NCBI GenBank assembly: GCA_006503535.1
Contig: QYRS01000003.1
Location: forward strand, 1,426,001-1,490,000
Reading direction: 5' to 3'
DNA from: Arthrinium phaeospermum
Taxonomy: Eukaryota > Ascomycota > Sordariomycetes > Amphisphaeriales > Apiosporaceae
Length of the DNA stretch: 64,000 nt
The notes below the pieces were generated by a model. That model saw only the letters and a program-made list of their open reading frames with translations. It was not told the DNA's origin and did no database searches. Shown here piece by piece: positions 1 to 11,844 of this stretch (within the stretch, counting starts at the first letter, position 1; each line of letters starts with the position of its first letter). The position numbers and the translations under genes were made by a program.

Positions 1-3000
1 TGTATTAAGTCTGATAATGCCTACATCAGACATCTGTCTTCAATTCTCCCCAATAGGAGAACCAACCGGTTGGTCAATGGCATAACCCTCCCTGAATGGG
101 CTGGGCGCAGGTCGGCTACGGCAGATGGCATCACGAAGTCTGCGGCTCAAATACAGATGCGGTGGGAATTCATCGGAAGCATGCACGCAGGAAGTTGGAC
201 AAACTGGATTTGGGCGGACATATGGGCAGCCACCGGACATGAGGTAGGGTAACACAGCAGTAGGCTGCTTGCTTCCTCGGGTTGTATGCCAGACCATACC
301 ATGCTGTCTCGGTCTAAGAGACAGGCGAATCGGATCATACCGGCGCTCTGCATAGAGGTGATAACGAGTTGGGATCCTTTCTAATGCACTTCCTGTCTAG
401 ACGCCTCTGTCCTGCTACCCACACAATTCTGGCTTGACGGATCCGAGGAAAGTATGCATGCATGTAATATGTGCATGTACATGTCGATGTCTTACTTGCC
501 ATTCGTGCTTTATATATGACTTTATTTGGCCGCGACGTGTGATTGGATATAGCTGCCGTTGCTCCTTTGTCGAGGGGACTCGGGTTCTGGGTCGGGGTTT
601 TCATGCTTGGCGATGCCCCTATGTTTTGCCGAGCATAAGGATAGGGGAACCTCCTATTGGCTGCAAAACTGGGAGAACCCAGCGTTGGCTTATTCTCGAT
701 ATCATGTGAGCCAGCGTTGGCATTTTGGCATTCTTCGTATTCTCCTGTAACCGCAACCCTGCTTCCGCCGCCGGGTGTTTTGCCAGCCTGTTGTTGCATA
801 AGACGTGTTGGCCTCGGGGTATGAAAGGTAAGGAATGTACACCGGAGCGCCACTTCAAGGCGACCGTTACAGCACAACCATGCACCATTAGCGAAGTAAA
901 ACCATTCGCTGGCTTCAAATGCAGCTTGATGCTTCTGCTTCGTAGGTAGGTTTTCAAGCGTACGCCCAAGATAACCCTTGACGACCTCACCATGGTATCC
1001 ATTCGGAAGCGAGCCAGGCTCTGGGCGATGCTATAGATGCCATATGAGCTAGCGTGGCTTGTGTGAAGGACTCGTCAAGCCTTCCCCAGCTTGAAGAATA
1101 TCGAGCCGGCCTGGAATAGACATGCTATATTGCCTTTGTACAAGAAACCCCCTGGGATTCTCCTGATACTAACCATGACGTGTCGACCAAGCCGTATGGC
1201 TTATGAGACCCTACTCGCCCAGACTGCACAGCACGCAACGAAGCATAAGCCTATCCGTACGATGTCGGATGCTGAGGACGTGGAGCGGAAACATTCATGC
1301 AAGCGGCCGGTATGTGGGGGAGGGATCACCCCTGCTGTCCGCTGTCGCGCCCTAGCATAAGTTGCCAATCATCAAGCGCCAGGATATTCGGACCGGGATT
1401 GATCAATCTGTCTCGAACGCTGACCGATTAAATTGGCAAACAAACCGACTCGTTGAGTAGTTGACATGGTCAGGTTCCGGTCAAGTATCGAGAATGCAGT
1501 TGACAGTGCGCTACACATATAGCGACCAATATAATGGTAGGACTGAACACGGGAGGTGGTTTACGGTCGACCGGGGTCTAAAGTTATGTAAGTGTGGTCT
1601 TGTCTAAGAAAATTCAATCACCGGTGAGACCTCTCACTCATCCTTCATCCCCTTTGTAGCGAAGCAGATGATCCTATCGCAGCAATGATTGTAGATCAGA
1701 GCGCCAAGTGTGCATGGGATGGGACCAACCCATCTCGTAGGCGGGGGTTTTACAAGATCCAAATCCGAATGATTTGATACGGAAATGTCCTTGACCACCC
1801 ATCAAAGTAAGGGGGAGTCTCATCAGTATTTTCCCGCCGCCCATGCAATTTGTTTGGTTTCTTCAGGGACATAGCAGAGAATACCTCTGAAGCTCGACAT
1901 TTCGTGTCGACAATCCTTGGGACAGAAACAGGAGGAGTCGGGTGAAGAGCAAGGCTTCCATATCCTTAAGCAGGTATCATTCCACTACAAAGGTAGCAGC
2001 CATATTCAGGAAGCAGATTTCCCGCTGTGACCCCTCACGGACGAACGTTCTTGGTCCAGGAGGGCGGGGCGGAGTGAACGGACAGCCATCGGGGTGCTTT
2101 CCTGTCCATTGTGCGGTCTCATCATGCAGCCATGTAGTTGGAGTTGGAGGGAATGGGTCGCAGGGAGTGCCACCTTGGGCGACTTGCATACATATCCCGA
2201 GCTTATTGGAGACCCATGCCACTGGTACCGGGCATCGCAAGGGTTATTCGCTTTCCCTAAATGGTGCCTAGGGTCACTTGTTTCTTGCCGAGCTCCGAAA
2301 CAGGCGAGGCCGGTAAAAGCCAGTCCGAATGCCACGGCCAGGATCTCATTTGGTTGCCGTACTCGATGCCTTCACGGACACCGACTCGACAGTCGGCGTT
2401 GAGAGGTGCAGGGTCTGTCCGAGCGAAAACGTGTTCATATAAAGAAAATGTAAAGGCGTGCTTGTCCTCCTGGAAATTCATAATGGAGACGAGCTGAACT
2501 GGCAAACATGTACCCCCAAGTTACCGGACGCAGGCTGCATGTAGATATGTCACATGATACGTGCAGACGACGGACTACCTTCGTCTATTTTGGACTGCTT
2601 GGTGCTATAGACGAGCTGGGTGTCAGAATTATGCGAGCATTCGAGTTGGGGATATGAGCTACCCCGAGGAAACGAGACAGGAAGGTCCAGGTGCATGACA
2701 CTGGAAAAGCGCGGAAGATTGGTGATGGAAAGAAACGCGAGAGATAGTGCATGTAGTGATCAGCAGCAAGGGGGTGGGAGGGATGGAAGAGGTGAGAGCA
2801 TTTGCTTGCAAAAGCTCGTCGGGGTACTGATCCAAGAACACGTCTGGTGAATTGGCATGGCAGTTGCAAGTGTGTGGTAGAGTGTGGTAGAGAAGCTGCA
2901 GATGCAGCCAGGGTCCTTTTCGTGGTTGCCCCCCTTGTCAGTCGGAGAATTCGGTTTGTGTTTGGCGGCTTCTACATGCGGCGGGCGCTTGGGTTGGAAC

Positions 3001-3984
3001 ATTGATCAACGCCCCCCTGCGAAGGCCTACTTTACGTGTGGTGGACTGGCCTGCATCCCCCATAAAACATTGGGACCTTACCGACTATCATGATTAGCCT
3101 CCTGTTACATGAATGCACTGCACGATGATGCAGGGAGAAGCCGAGCAGGTTGTAAATAGGTTGAATGCACTTTCTGGCTCTCGCACCCTCCCTCGTCAAA
3201 TTTGGCTGTCCCAATAGGAACACTGCCGTCACAAAAGATACCTGCCATGGTTCGATTCATTTCCTTTCCGCAGGCTGCCGTGACACCTCACTCAGGTTGA
3301 CATGCCCACTCTCCATGTACGTCAGGCTTGTAACTTACATGATTAGCCCCAGCCCTCCTTACGTGCATACCTATATCGTATGTAGCATTTTGCCATATGT
3401 ACCACGCGCGGCAGCTCTTGCATTCCCATACTCATTGGCCCATCATCTTACCTCTGCCTCTGATGATGGTGTCGAAGCGAGCTGCTCATTGCTGGCTGTC
3501 CTTTCCTGCTTCACTGTGAAAAAGGTGGCCAAGCGGAACGATATGCTACTTGTCGACGCCGGGTAAATCTCCAGATAAGTAAAGTAGTATGCGTGTACAG
3601 AATAGTGAAGTGTGATATCGGAACCATGCATCCTCACCGGCTCTCGCTCATGGGCCTCTATCGGCTCTATAGACTATAGGCACGGAAGTTATATAGGGTC
3701 TGCGTGATACTTTGCCCCGGCCGATATCCCTGAGAAGATCGGTTTGTCCTCTCACTCCACCTTTCTGGCTCGCGGCGGGACCCAACATCTACCCCAGTTC
3801 CATCACACGGTGCTGAACAGTTCTTAAAGCCTGAACTTCCTACTCATTTCTATTGCAAGTTGACAGGGCCCAACACTCATCTTTTTTCTTTTCTCTCTTT
3901 CTATTTCTCTTGCTACCGCCTCCCCGCCAGCACAGCCAGCATTATATCAATCTTACCCGCTCGAAGCTCCCCCAGACCACGACC
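1..3984. other. Intergenic, no supportable gene
   Basis: I see no conserved protein motif or plausible exon chain on either strand. The open frames here are short, overlap each other antisense and lack recognisable domains. The only functional-looking part is the right edge, a pyrimidine-rich stretch leading into the small gene at 3985. A highly diverged or fragmentary gene cannot be excluded. Confidence 0.5.
3879..3912 (+). promoter_or_regulatory. Pyrimidine-rich tract upstream of the small cysteine protein gene
   Basis: This is an almost pure C/T run on the plus strand, ending about 70 bases before the ATG at 3985. Such tracts are common in fungal core promoters and 5' leaders just upstream of transcription or translation starts. 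It supports the plus-strand orientation of the gene that follows. Confidence 0.45.
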
Positions 3985-4411
3985 ATGAGCCAGCCAGGAG
4001 GAGGAGGCTTATATAAGTACCACTGCAGGTACTTCTATACAAGCGACCCCTGCGGACAGTGGGTTTACGTGAACGGTAGCACATGTGGCCAATGTCTTGT
4101 AAGACTTTCTTCTTCCATTAATACCTTGCTTGTTTGGTTATCTTGCTTACCCAAGAACGCAGTTGAAGGGAAGAGACTCGGATGACGCTACGCGAGCAGC
4201 GCCGTGGCAACTGTCGAGGGAGATTTCTGTACCACGGGCCGAGCATGGCATGCTCTACTACAGCCTGATGGAAGTCGCCGCCGGAGGGGCGACTGGCAAC
4301 GAATGGACCGTACGGCATAAGGGCAGCCCCGACCGACAGCCCGGGGCAGTAGCCCAAGTCACCACCACGAGTGCCGTTCCAAACGCCACTCTGGTCTCCA
4401 GGGGGAACTGA
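3985..4411 (+). CDS. Small cysteine-containing protein of unknown function
   Basis: Two exons, 3985-4098 and 4163-4411, joined by a 64-bp phase-0 intron (GTAAGA donor, CTTAC branch, GCAG acceptor), give 120 aa. The N-terminal half carries Cys at residues 15, 24, 34 and 37, spaced around aromatic residues (motif C-x8-C-x9-C-x2-C with QWVYVNG in the middle). Joining the exons places GRD shortly after the last Cys. From memory, small Pezizomycotina proteins share a C..WV.VN..C..C..GRD pattern, which is why I trust this splice. The C-terminal half is low-complexity and Thr/Val-rich. There is no signal peptide or membrane segment. The paired cysteines suggest a small metal-binding fold, but that is inference and the function is unknown. 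Confidence 0.55.
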
Positions 4412-7049
4412 GGCCTACCTCTCTGGGGAGGGCAGAAAGGGAAGGGAACAAACGGGCGGCGAGCGGGCGGGCCGAGGTGTCGTGAGCTGTTTGTCGTCGT
4501 TTGTGATGTGTCACTTGTTTTTCTCCTTCTTCCTCGTTTTCTCTTCTACGCCCATGTTGCTTGCTGCAAGGCGTTCGGTTCAAGAATGTGAAAAGGCTCG
4601 GTCACATTGTAATTGGCAGGATCAATAATAGGGAGACAGACTGTCGGAACGCAAGCAACTCTGGAGGCTCTGAGCCTGTCGTTCATTTTACCGGCTAGTA
4701 TTGGCTGTTAATTACGTACTACTACCCAGTCTAGCAGGGGTACCCAAAAATACCGTGATATCCACCACGCCAAACCCACCAAAAGCAAGGACAGGGGTGA
4801 AGCATAAATTTGGAACATCACATCACCACCCACCACCATACCTGGGGGAAAGTTAAGTAGATGATGTACGTTTGCGGAGGGCAGACGGCATCAAGCGAAG
4901 ATGATCACATGATGTTTATTATCCCGCCCTTGCTCATGTCATGCGCTCTGTCATTACCTCGGAGTCGGCGCAGATACAAACCGCTGTTCAAGAACATCCC
5001 AGAGTGATCCAAGACTACCTAACCTACATTGTTTATTACTAGTCCAACGTCGCCAGCGTTGGATTTAGCATCGAACAAGGAAGGCCCAGCGGCTGTCGAG
5101 CCGTCCCTACTTTAGTCAGAGTGGGTTCAAATGTTCCCGTATTCTGACAGCTGCAGTCCAGAACCAAACACCCCCACTCCATGGCGGACTGCCTGATTTG
5201 TTCGTGCTTGGGGGCCAAAAACGACGTGTCGTCTGTGGGAACAACCGGCCACTACGACCCTGATAAGGTGCAAGGCACCGCACTCACTTCCCACTACCAC
5301 GGCAGGAAGAGCACGATTTGGCACCGGCATACCACCTTAAACAGAAAGCGGAAAATCGCTATATTTGCTGGCTGCTCATATATAGAATTCGTCGAAGATC
5401 CGGCATTGGAGTCGGCTGTTTGGTAGTTTGTACACATCCGGCAGAAGAGGCTTCGCTCCAGACAGAGATTATCGCTAGATACCGCCAGTGATTACAAAGC
5501 CCTGGCTGGTACAGACGATGACCGGAAAGAAAACTGCTCACTACTCAGGTAGATAGTCTGTTACCGCGAATGAGCCACCACAAGATATTATGGCATTCAA
5601 GATGAGAGAAGACCTCGCAGTTCTGGTGGCTAGAGCTCCAGCCGAGAGCCACCGGCAGCGGAAGCAGATGAAGGACCCTCATTCTACGACCAGCGTATGC
5701 ATCGCTATGCTTATCGCGTTTTCGCCTACATGGCTGGATCCCCTTCGCAAGCCAATGACAGAGGGTGACAGGGGGGCTCCCTTCTTCGGAGGTTAAACCG
5801 CCCGAGATCTACCCTGTTTCCGTCTCGGCTCGAGGTGCCATCCGCCGACTGGTAAGCTTGCCGTCTCCCAACCGACATGGAGTCGAATGCGAAGTTCCAG
5901 ATGCCCAATCAGACCCGTATCGCCCTGCAAAAACATCGGTATCCGTCACCCTGCTTCCTGGTCTCCGCTTTACTGTCTCGCTCCTTATGGTTGACATACT
6001 CGCATCCATGCCCTTGCAGACAGAAACAAAACGTGGCATGGCAAGCCGATTTAAGACAAGTATCGGGTCTCGCTGCCCAGACGAGTTCGTTATCGCAACC
6101 TCTGTCGCAATGGTGATTAGGGCAGATGTCACCCCCATCAGCACTGGATCCAGCCAACATATGCCCGGCCCCAGACTTTGGAAGTCCGGTGCAGCAGGGT
6201 GACCCCCCGTGTCAGTAGGGTGCCGATGCAATTAGTCCAGCTGTTATGGCCTAATTGGCGGAGGCCCAGTAGAGGGCTGCTGAAGAAGTTTCTTCGTTGA
6301 GCACTCGTGCTTATTAGCCCACCTAGAAGGTAGACATACGTGCTTGCGATGTACTAGGTAGCTCTGCTACATCCACGTATCCCTTTCAATGACAATAAGC
6401 ACTTATATACTAAGCCATAAGTGATAGATAGGGGTCGGTCATCAATATGTATACTTAGTGAAAGTGGTTGACCTCCCTTCATACTTGCTCCATATACTCA
6501 CTGAAAGGGGATGAAACAAACATCACGTATGAGTTTCCCTGGTGATCTATTATGAGAACAAGGTATTTTGTTGACTTGGACGTATCCCTTACCGAAGAGG
6601 CAAATACGTAACAGGTCCTCTATCTAGCATCGTTCCTCCTCTACAAATTAAAGTGAGTTAGGAAAGCCGATCATAGGCCAATTATCACCTAGACGGGCCG
6701 CTGCGATCTTTTCAAAAGTCGGAGGGCGGTTTGATAGAGCCCAGATGAGGCCGTAGAAGCTAGCCTCATGATCCTCTTACATCTGCTATCCCGGCCGTGA
6801 TATCAGCGACGGCTGACCCCGATGCTTGCAATGCACAGCTCTAGGCCGAACTTTCCGAAACCCCAAGTTGCAGCCGGCGATCAAGATGACGGTGGGTGCC
6901 ATGTTTCAGAAGAAACCGTGATACACCGTTCCAACGAACCATGTCGTCCCCAAACCTTGATGGCGCCTCGACCACCCAATCCCCCTTTCTACCCGAAGTA
7001 AACCAGACTCAACTGGGGTTTATGAATTGTTTTGACAGGATACTCCCTT
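4412..7049. other. Gene-poor intergenic stretch
   Basis: No gene is supported here. Between about 5765 and 6231 both strands are open over 140-145 codons, but neither translation resembles a known family and the two overlap fully. From about 6300 to 6660 the DNA becomes AT-rich and contains short inverted repeats (annotated separately). The right part leads into a tRNA-like element. Confidence 0.45.
6374..6512. repeat. Imperfect inverted repeats in an AT-rich patch
   Basis: A 7-bp perfect inverted repeat, CACTTAT at 6400-6406 and ATAAGTG at 6417-6423, lies inside a wider imperfect pair. In that pair ATCCCTTTCAATGA near 6379 is nearly the reverse complement of TCACTGAAAGGGGA near 6499. The size and AT-richness resemble a decayed miniature inverted-repeat element. 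I could not identify target-site duplications, so it may be chance. Confidence 0.2.
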
Positions 7050-7132
7050 GACCGGGCCGGTGTAGCCTAGCGGTTAGTATTCTTATTCATATTATACTTA
7101 AAGGCAAGAGGGTTCAACTCCCTCTGCGGTCA
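7050..7132 (+). tRNA. Degenerate or divergent tRNA-like element
   Basis: An A-box-like sequence TAGCCTAGCGG is at 7063-7073 and a good B box GGTTCAACTCC at 7111-7121. The T arm is perfect: GAGGG and CCCTC enclose the loop TTCAACT. GACCG at 7050-7054 pairs with CGGTC at 7127-7131, giving five base pairs of an acceptor stem. A run of five T at 7134-7138 would serve as a pol III terminator. The right half of the D arm (GGTTAGTAT) matches fungal tRNA-Asp. The D stem and anticodon stem do not fold convincingly and the anticodon region is unusually AT-rich, so no isotype is assigned. It may be a tRNA pseudogene or the head of a tRNA-derived SINE. Confidence 0.4.
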
Positions 7133-7747
7133 CTTTTTCGACCCCTGGAGGGGGACACCTTTCTTTTACTATTCTTCATGCCTTCTTCCCTCATTTAACT
7201 AACCCAGTTTCAGTTGATATCAGCAATGATGGCACTGCACTCCTGAGCCGTGAGTGAAATACGTCCGCAGGGGGAAAGGGAAGCAAACTGCACTCAATTT
7301 TGTTCGGCTACCAAATGTCCCGTCGATTAAAGGACAAAAGGAGTAGGTTGGATGGGGCACTATAGCTTCAACATCTCACCTCAAGTTAATACTCGAAGGC
7401 GTAGGCCATTAAGTCACATTGTCTACAAGTGTAAGGTATGTATGTCGAGGTCATTTATCATCATGATATGTTCATTAGTGGTAAACTGCGCGATGCGAGC
7501 ACACCGTATGCTTTGCAAACTAAGCGCTATGATGCCAAGAAAATGCCGGCACACGCGAACCCGCGTGAGCTCAACTCCCCGAACGCCTAATCCGATATAC
7601 TGCCTGTTATATGCAAACCTAATCGTACCTCATAAGTAGCTTTCTGGAAGACGCACTTAAACTATCTCGTTCCTTCACCACACGTAGGCATCGTTAACAA
7701 TAACAGCAGTCTCATTAAAAAAAAAATCATCTTCAACGAGCCCCCCT

Positions 7748-9456
7748 TTACATCAGCATGTTGAAGGCCAAGGCCAGTGCGAAGAGGCCAAAGGCGGTCG
7801 AAGACAGGGCGCTCTGCTTGGGAGCGGCGTTGTCGTCGCCCCAGCCGCGGCCCTGGAAGCTGAAGCTGACGTTCTGCTTGACGCTGGGGTTGTAGCAGTT
7901 GCCGCCGACGATGTCCAGGTTCTTCAGCTCGTCGGCGACGTTGAAGAACATGTACTGCTTCTGGTCGAGGCCCTCGAAGCCGGAGGTGTCGTAGGGGAAC
8001 AGGTCCTTCTCGTCCGTCGCGGTTACGTTGCGGAGGAAGATGCACTGGACCTGGCCGGGGTAGTCCTTGGCCAGGGCAGGGTACGCCTTCATGACGTCCG
8101 AGTTGGTGGTGTCGCCCATCAGGATGAACTTTCGCTGCGGGAACGTCTGGAAGATCTTGTCCAGGAGAAAGCGGCGGATTTGCAGGGTGGCCGAGACATC
8201 CGAGAAGTTGAGGGGTCTCGTGTCAAATGATCCCAACGGGTAGGTCTTGTAAATGAATCTTCACGATCTGTTAGTTCTCCCAGGCTGCTAGACGGGCTCA
8301 ACACGATGAACTTACTCCATGTAGTTTCTAGTCACCTGCTCGGGAGTAGTCGTGAGGTAGTGGAAGTGGAAATCCGGGATGCTCGCAGACCAGTTGGCGT
8401 AGATCTCGGGCATGTTCATCCAGGGGGTAAAGGGGCGAGCGAACGAGTTCAGCAGACCCTCCTTTGGCTGGTAAATCTTGGTGATGCGCAAGATGTCGTC
8501 GATGTCGGAAATAATGGTGAAGCCCGTGGGGGGCACCAGGTACGCCGTCGCGTTGCCAGACATGGTGCCGTTGACGTACATGTTGAGGGACTGGATCGAC
8601 TTGGTGGCATTTCCCGCCATCATGTGGCCACCGTTGGCTCCCGTGGTGTTCTTGAGCTTGATGAAGGTGTCAAAGTCGCCCTCGAGGGTGGTCTCATACG
8701 GCAGGGTGATGACCTGGGCACCTCCCTTCGCATTGATCACGCCGCCAGTGGAGCCGGGGTCGACAGAGACATCGTTCTCGAAGTGGACAGTGACGTTCTC
8801 GTCGGCTTGCTGCACGACATAGATGGATCGGGTCACATTCCTGGCCTGGTCTTGCTGGCTCGGGGGCAGGTCTTCGATGTCAGTTCCAATCAGGAACCCG
8901 TTGGCAAGCTTATCAATCTTATCCTGCTTTGCGTTGGGCACCTTGTAGACATTTCCGTGAACCCGAACGTTCCAGCCTTCGTCGGTCCAGTTTGCGTAAG
9001 CACTGGCGGTAGTTTAGCATGCTGCCTTGAAAATCCAGGTTTCCTCATCTAGAGGGGGAAGAAGAAGAAGAAGAAGGAAAAGAGAGCTTACGGGAGGTTG
9101 AGGACTTGAGTGGGTGTCGCCGCCATGGCCTCGTCGTCGACGCCGAGTGACTTCTTCACCTTGTCCTATAGTTTCACAATATCAGCATGGTCTCGAGCGA
9201 CAGCAAGTATTTTTCCACTTACGCCAGTCGGGAAGTCTTGGAAGAATTGCGGCACGCCGGAGACGACGTAGCTGCTCACATCACTGCCCAAGCCGCTGAT
9301 CACGCTCTTGAAATAGGTGGCGGGCTTGAAGTCGCGCGGCACAATGGGCGCGGCGGTGATCATCGGGTGAGGCACGGGTTCGGGTGCTGGTGCCGGTGCG
9401 GCCAGAGCCACGGCGGCCCAGGCCGTTAAAGGCACGACTGTGCGAATGAAAGACAT
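7748..9456 (-). CDS. Secreted or GPI-anchored App1-type phosphatidate phosphatase-like protein
   Basis: Four exons (9456-9223, 9165-9092, 9002-8316, 8258-7748) give 501 aa with clean GT..AG introns. Residues 1-20 form a signal peptide (hydrophobic core LTAWAAVALAA). The central and C-terminal parts match the App1 (DUF2183) phosphatase family: N-terminal GWNVRVHG, then SDIDDI at about 268-273 corresponding to the HAD-like DxDxT motif, then PLGSFDTRPL and a GDTTNSD block. Family members dephosphorylate phosphatidate to diacylglycerol. Here the T of DxDxT is Ile. The extreme C-terminus is a hydrophobic run ending at the stop, as in a GPI-attachment signal. Asn-glycosylation sequons are frequent. 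Together these point to an exported cell-surface paralog rather than the cytosolic actin-patch protein. Catalytic competence is uncertain. Confidence 0.85.
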
Positions 9457-10264
9457 GTTTTGGCGATCGTCAACCGGGGTTTGGACTGTTGACTGCTGAG
9501 ACCCAGATTAGGTGGTGCCTGCTTGGGGGGAGAAATGGGCAATCGAGCAGCAACAAAAGGATGTTGACGATGTCGCCGTGTCTCGCGTCAAATTTCGAGA
9601 GCTAGGAACAACACTACGAGAAATTGCAAGAAGAAGTGGTTAGAGCAACTGCGCTACGTTCATATAGGCGCGATGTGATCCCAGCAGGGGAAAACGAGAC
9701 GAAATGTATGGGATTTCATTGGTTTGTCCGGTTTTCAGATGGCTGGCTCCTTTAGCCAGGGCCGACTTCCAAGTTGGCTCTCGCGAATGATGTCATACCG
9801 GGTGTTCCTGAGCAACGGTTTCAAACTAGCTGAACTTGGATTGCGTACAGGGTTCCAGATCCACGTTTCTCCCCTTCTCCCTTGTTGTCAAATTAACACG
9901 CCCACTCAGCCGTGATGCAGCCCGTTCTTTTGGTGCCGTTTCATTCGTCCTCTACTCGCAATGCCTACTTTGTGTGAGGCCTCATACATTGCGTTGGCAT
10001 CAACCCATCTCAGCTCGATCCAGACCTTGGCTTCTGTCATAATGTAGCGTACCACAACAGGCCATCCTAGTCCAACCAAACGCGTCCAGCATCTTCACTT
10101 CAGCCTTGTCTCCTGCTTGCTTACCGCCCCTGTATCGTTTTGGGCGAAACCCAAGCGACCGACACGCGATCAGTACAGCTAGCTGCATCTTTTCTCCTTT
10201 GGCTTGGCATGCTTTTTATCCATTCCAAGCCGTTTGATGCATCCAATCGCCTGCAGAGGCTTGC
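9457..10264. other. Intergenic between two minus-strand genes
   Basis: This holds the promoter side of the App1-like gene and the 3' side of the prefoldin gene. I see no further gene or structured element. Confidence 0.5.
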
Positions 10265-10909
10265 TCAAGTCTCAAGGTTGATGCTACGGCCAAACCTTGC
10301 GTAAAGTTCGACCTTGAGCTGCGTCATTTCCTCTCGGATCGTGCCCATCTTGTCCTCCAGAGCCGACACGTCTTCCTCGATCTTGGTGCTGGATGTTGCG
10401 AGCATCTCCTGCGCTTGCTCTAGGGGAACATTGAAGAACGCATCGCCGATCTTGTATCTTTAAGTCATGTTGTGTGGTCAGCCATAGCGCTTTTCGAATG
10501 CATGTCCGTGAATCGTAAATGTGCAACGTGGCTGTGGAGGGCGGGCCTTACGGTACGAGCTCATCTTCGTCGGCCAATTCCAGCTCGGTGGTGATGTCGT
10601 CGAGTTCTTCCTTCTCCTTCTGCAAACACCTTTCGCATCAGCAAAGTGGTCGAAGGGGCACTAGGGCCAACGACAAGAAAAAGGGGGCGACGCACATGCT
10701 TGACCTTGAGCTCCTCCTCGATGTTGAGCTCCTTCTGGTGCAGGCGGCTGAACTTGTTGATCTTGTCCTGGTCTTCGCGGCGCACCTCTACCTCGTCGCC
10801 ACCCGCGACCTCCTCCTCCTTGGATAACTGCAGGGGCGCATGACGGTCAGCAAGCGTGCGCGATACGGCAAGCACGAGACAGATGGCATCGTACCATACG
10901 ACGGTTCAT
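10265..10909 (-). CDS. GIM3: Prefoldin subunit 4
   Basis: Four exons (10909-10895, 10827-10696, 10619-10552, 10457-10265) give 135 aa, the normal length for a beta-type prefoldin subunit. Recognisable blocks are RREDQDKINKFSRLH near residue 20, then a helix ending DEDELVPYKIGDAFF (the beta-hairpin region). The second helix follows, from QAQEMLATSS to the C-terminus. Prefoldin is a hexameric jellyfish-shaped cochaperone that delivers nascent actin and tubulin to the cytosolic chaperonin CCT. The first coding exon is only 15 nt (Met-Asn-Arg-Arg-Met), so automated models could miss the start. The symbol follows the yeast ortholog. Confidence 0.9.
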
Positions 10910-11844
10910 TATGACGGTTTGGTGCGGCGCCGACTCCGATCTGGGTGCTTGGGCGGGTTATATGAAATTCGGTAGACCGTAGAACAAACAGCTGGTGCTA
11001 TCCGGAAACAAAAGATAGCCCCGCGATTTGAAGGTGGGGCAATTCAAAGCCGTAATTATCGATTGGCCTCTGACCTAACTCGGGGACTCTAGCATTCCCA
11101 AGACATGGAAACATGACCATTGGAGAGAAAAAGAATTATCCATCATTGAACATGGCTGTAAATTTGGATAATACTTGGATAAAAATCGCACAGCGATGAA
11201 CATACCTTCCTGTCCGGCAGAGGAACTCCATGGTACATAGCAAGCCCAGTACCCACAAGAGGTGTGGTATAGGTCACGCATATCCATGAGTCGTGACCTA
11301 CTTACATACGCAAATGCCTTGTCTTGGATATCTGAGTATAAATGTAAGTCAACTCAGCTTTATACCCGTTGACGATAAAACGAAGCTCAAGCGACTGCAT
11401 AGGAAAGAATGCGTGTAAGACGCTGGAGATAATGAAGGTAACAACCAGCGTTGGCGATTCTATTTTACCCATGAGCTGCTCGTAGCTAATAGGTAGAAGA
11501 AGCTGAATATTTCTCCAAGACAAACTGGTGGCCTTACAGCCGGGATCCACCACCACCCGCTATCTACCGTCCATTTGAATTTTACCACCTACTTCCTGAA
11601 CTCGTCGGCACATCCCCAATCTTGACCTTTGGACTACTCGAGTAGCAGGAGAAGGCGAAAGGGCATCTAGCTGATTGATCCTTGTTGTACTCCGTACCTT
11701 CCTACATAGATACTATGGACTTGTGATCTCTTTAAGCTTTGAACCTCTCTTCTCTCCCTAGCCCTAGACATATTTTGACCACCAAAAAAATACTTTGCGA
11801 CGAACACAGCATTTCCCGCAGCCTCTTGCACAGCCAGAGTCGCG
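10910..11844. other. Divergent promoter region between prefoldin 4 and PRMT5
   Basis: These 935 bp separate two divergently transcribed genes, so both promoters must lie here. I see no coding sequence. No specific factor site stands out. Confidence 0.5.

Noticed and set aside
5765..6231. Overlapping 140-145 codon open frames on both strands
   Set aside because: Neither translation shows a domain, signal peptide or family resemblance, and full antisense overlap is expected from a stop-poor patch.
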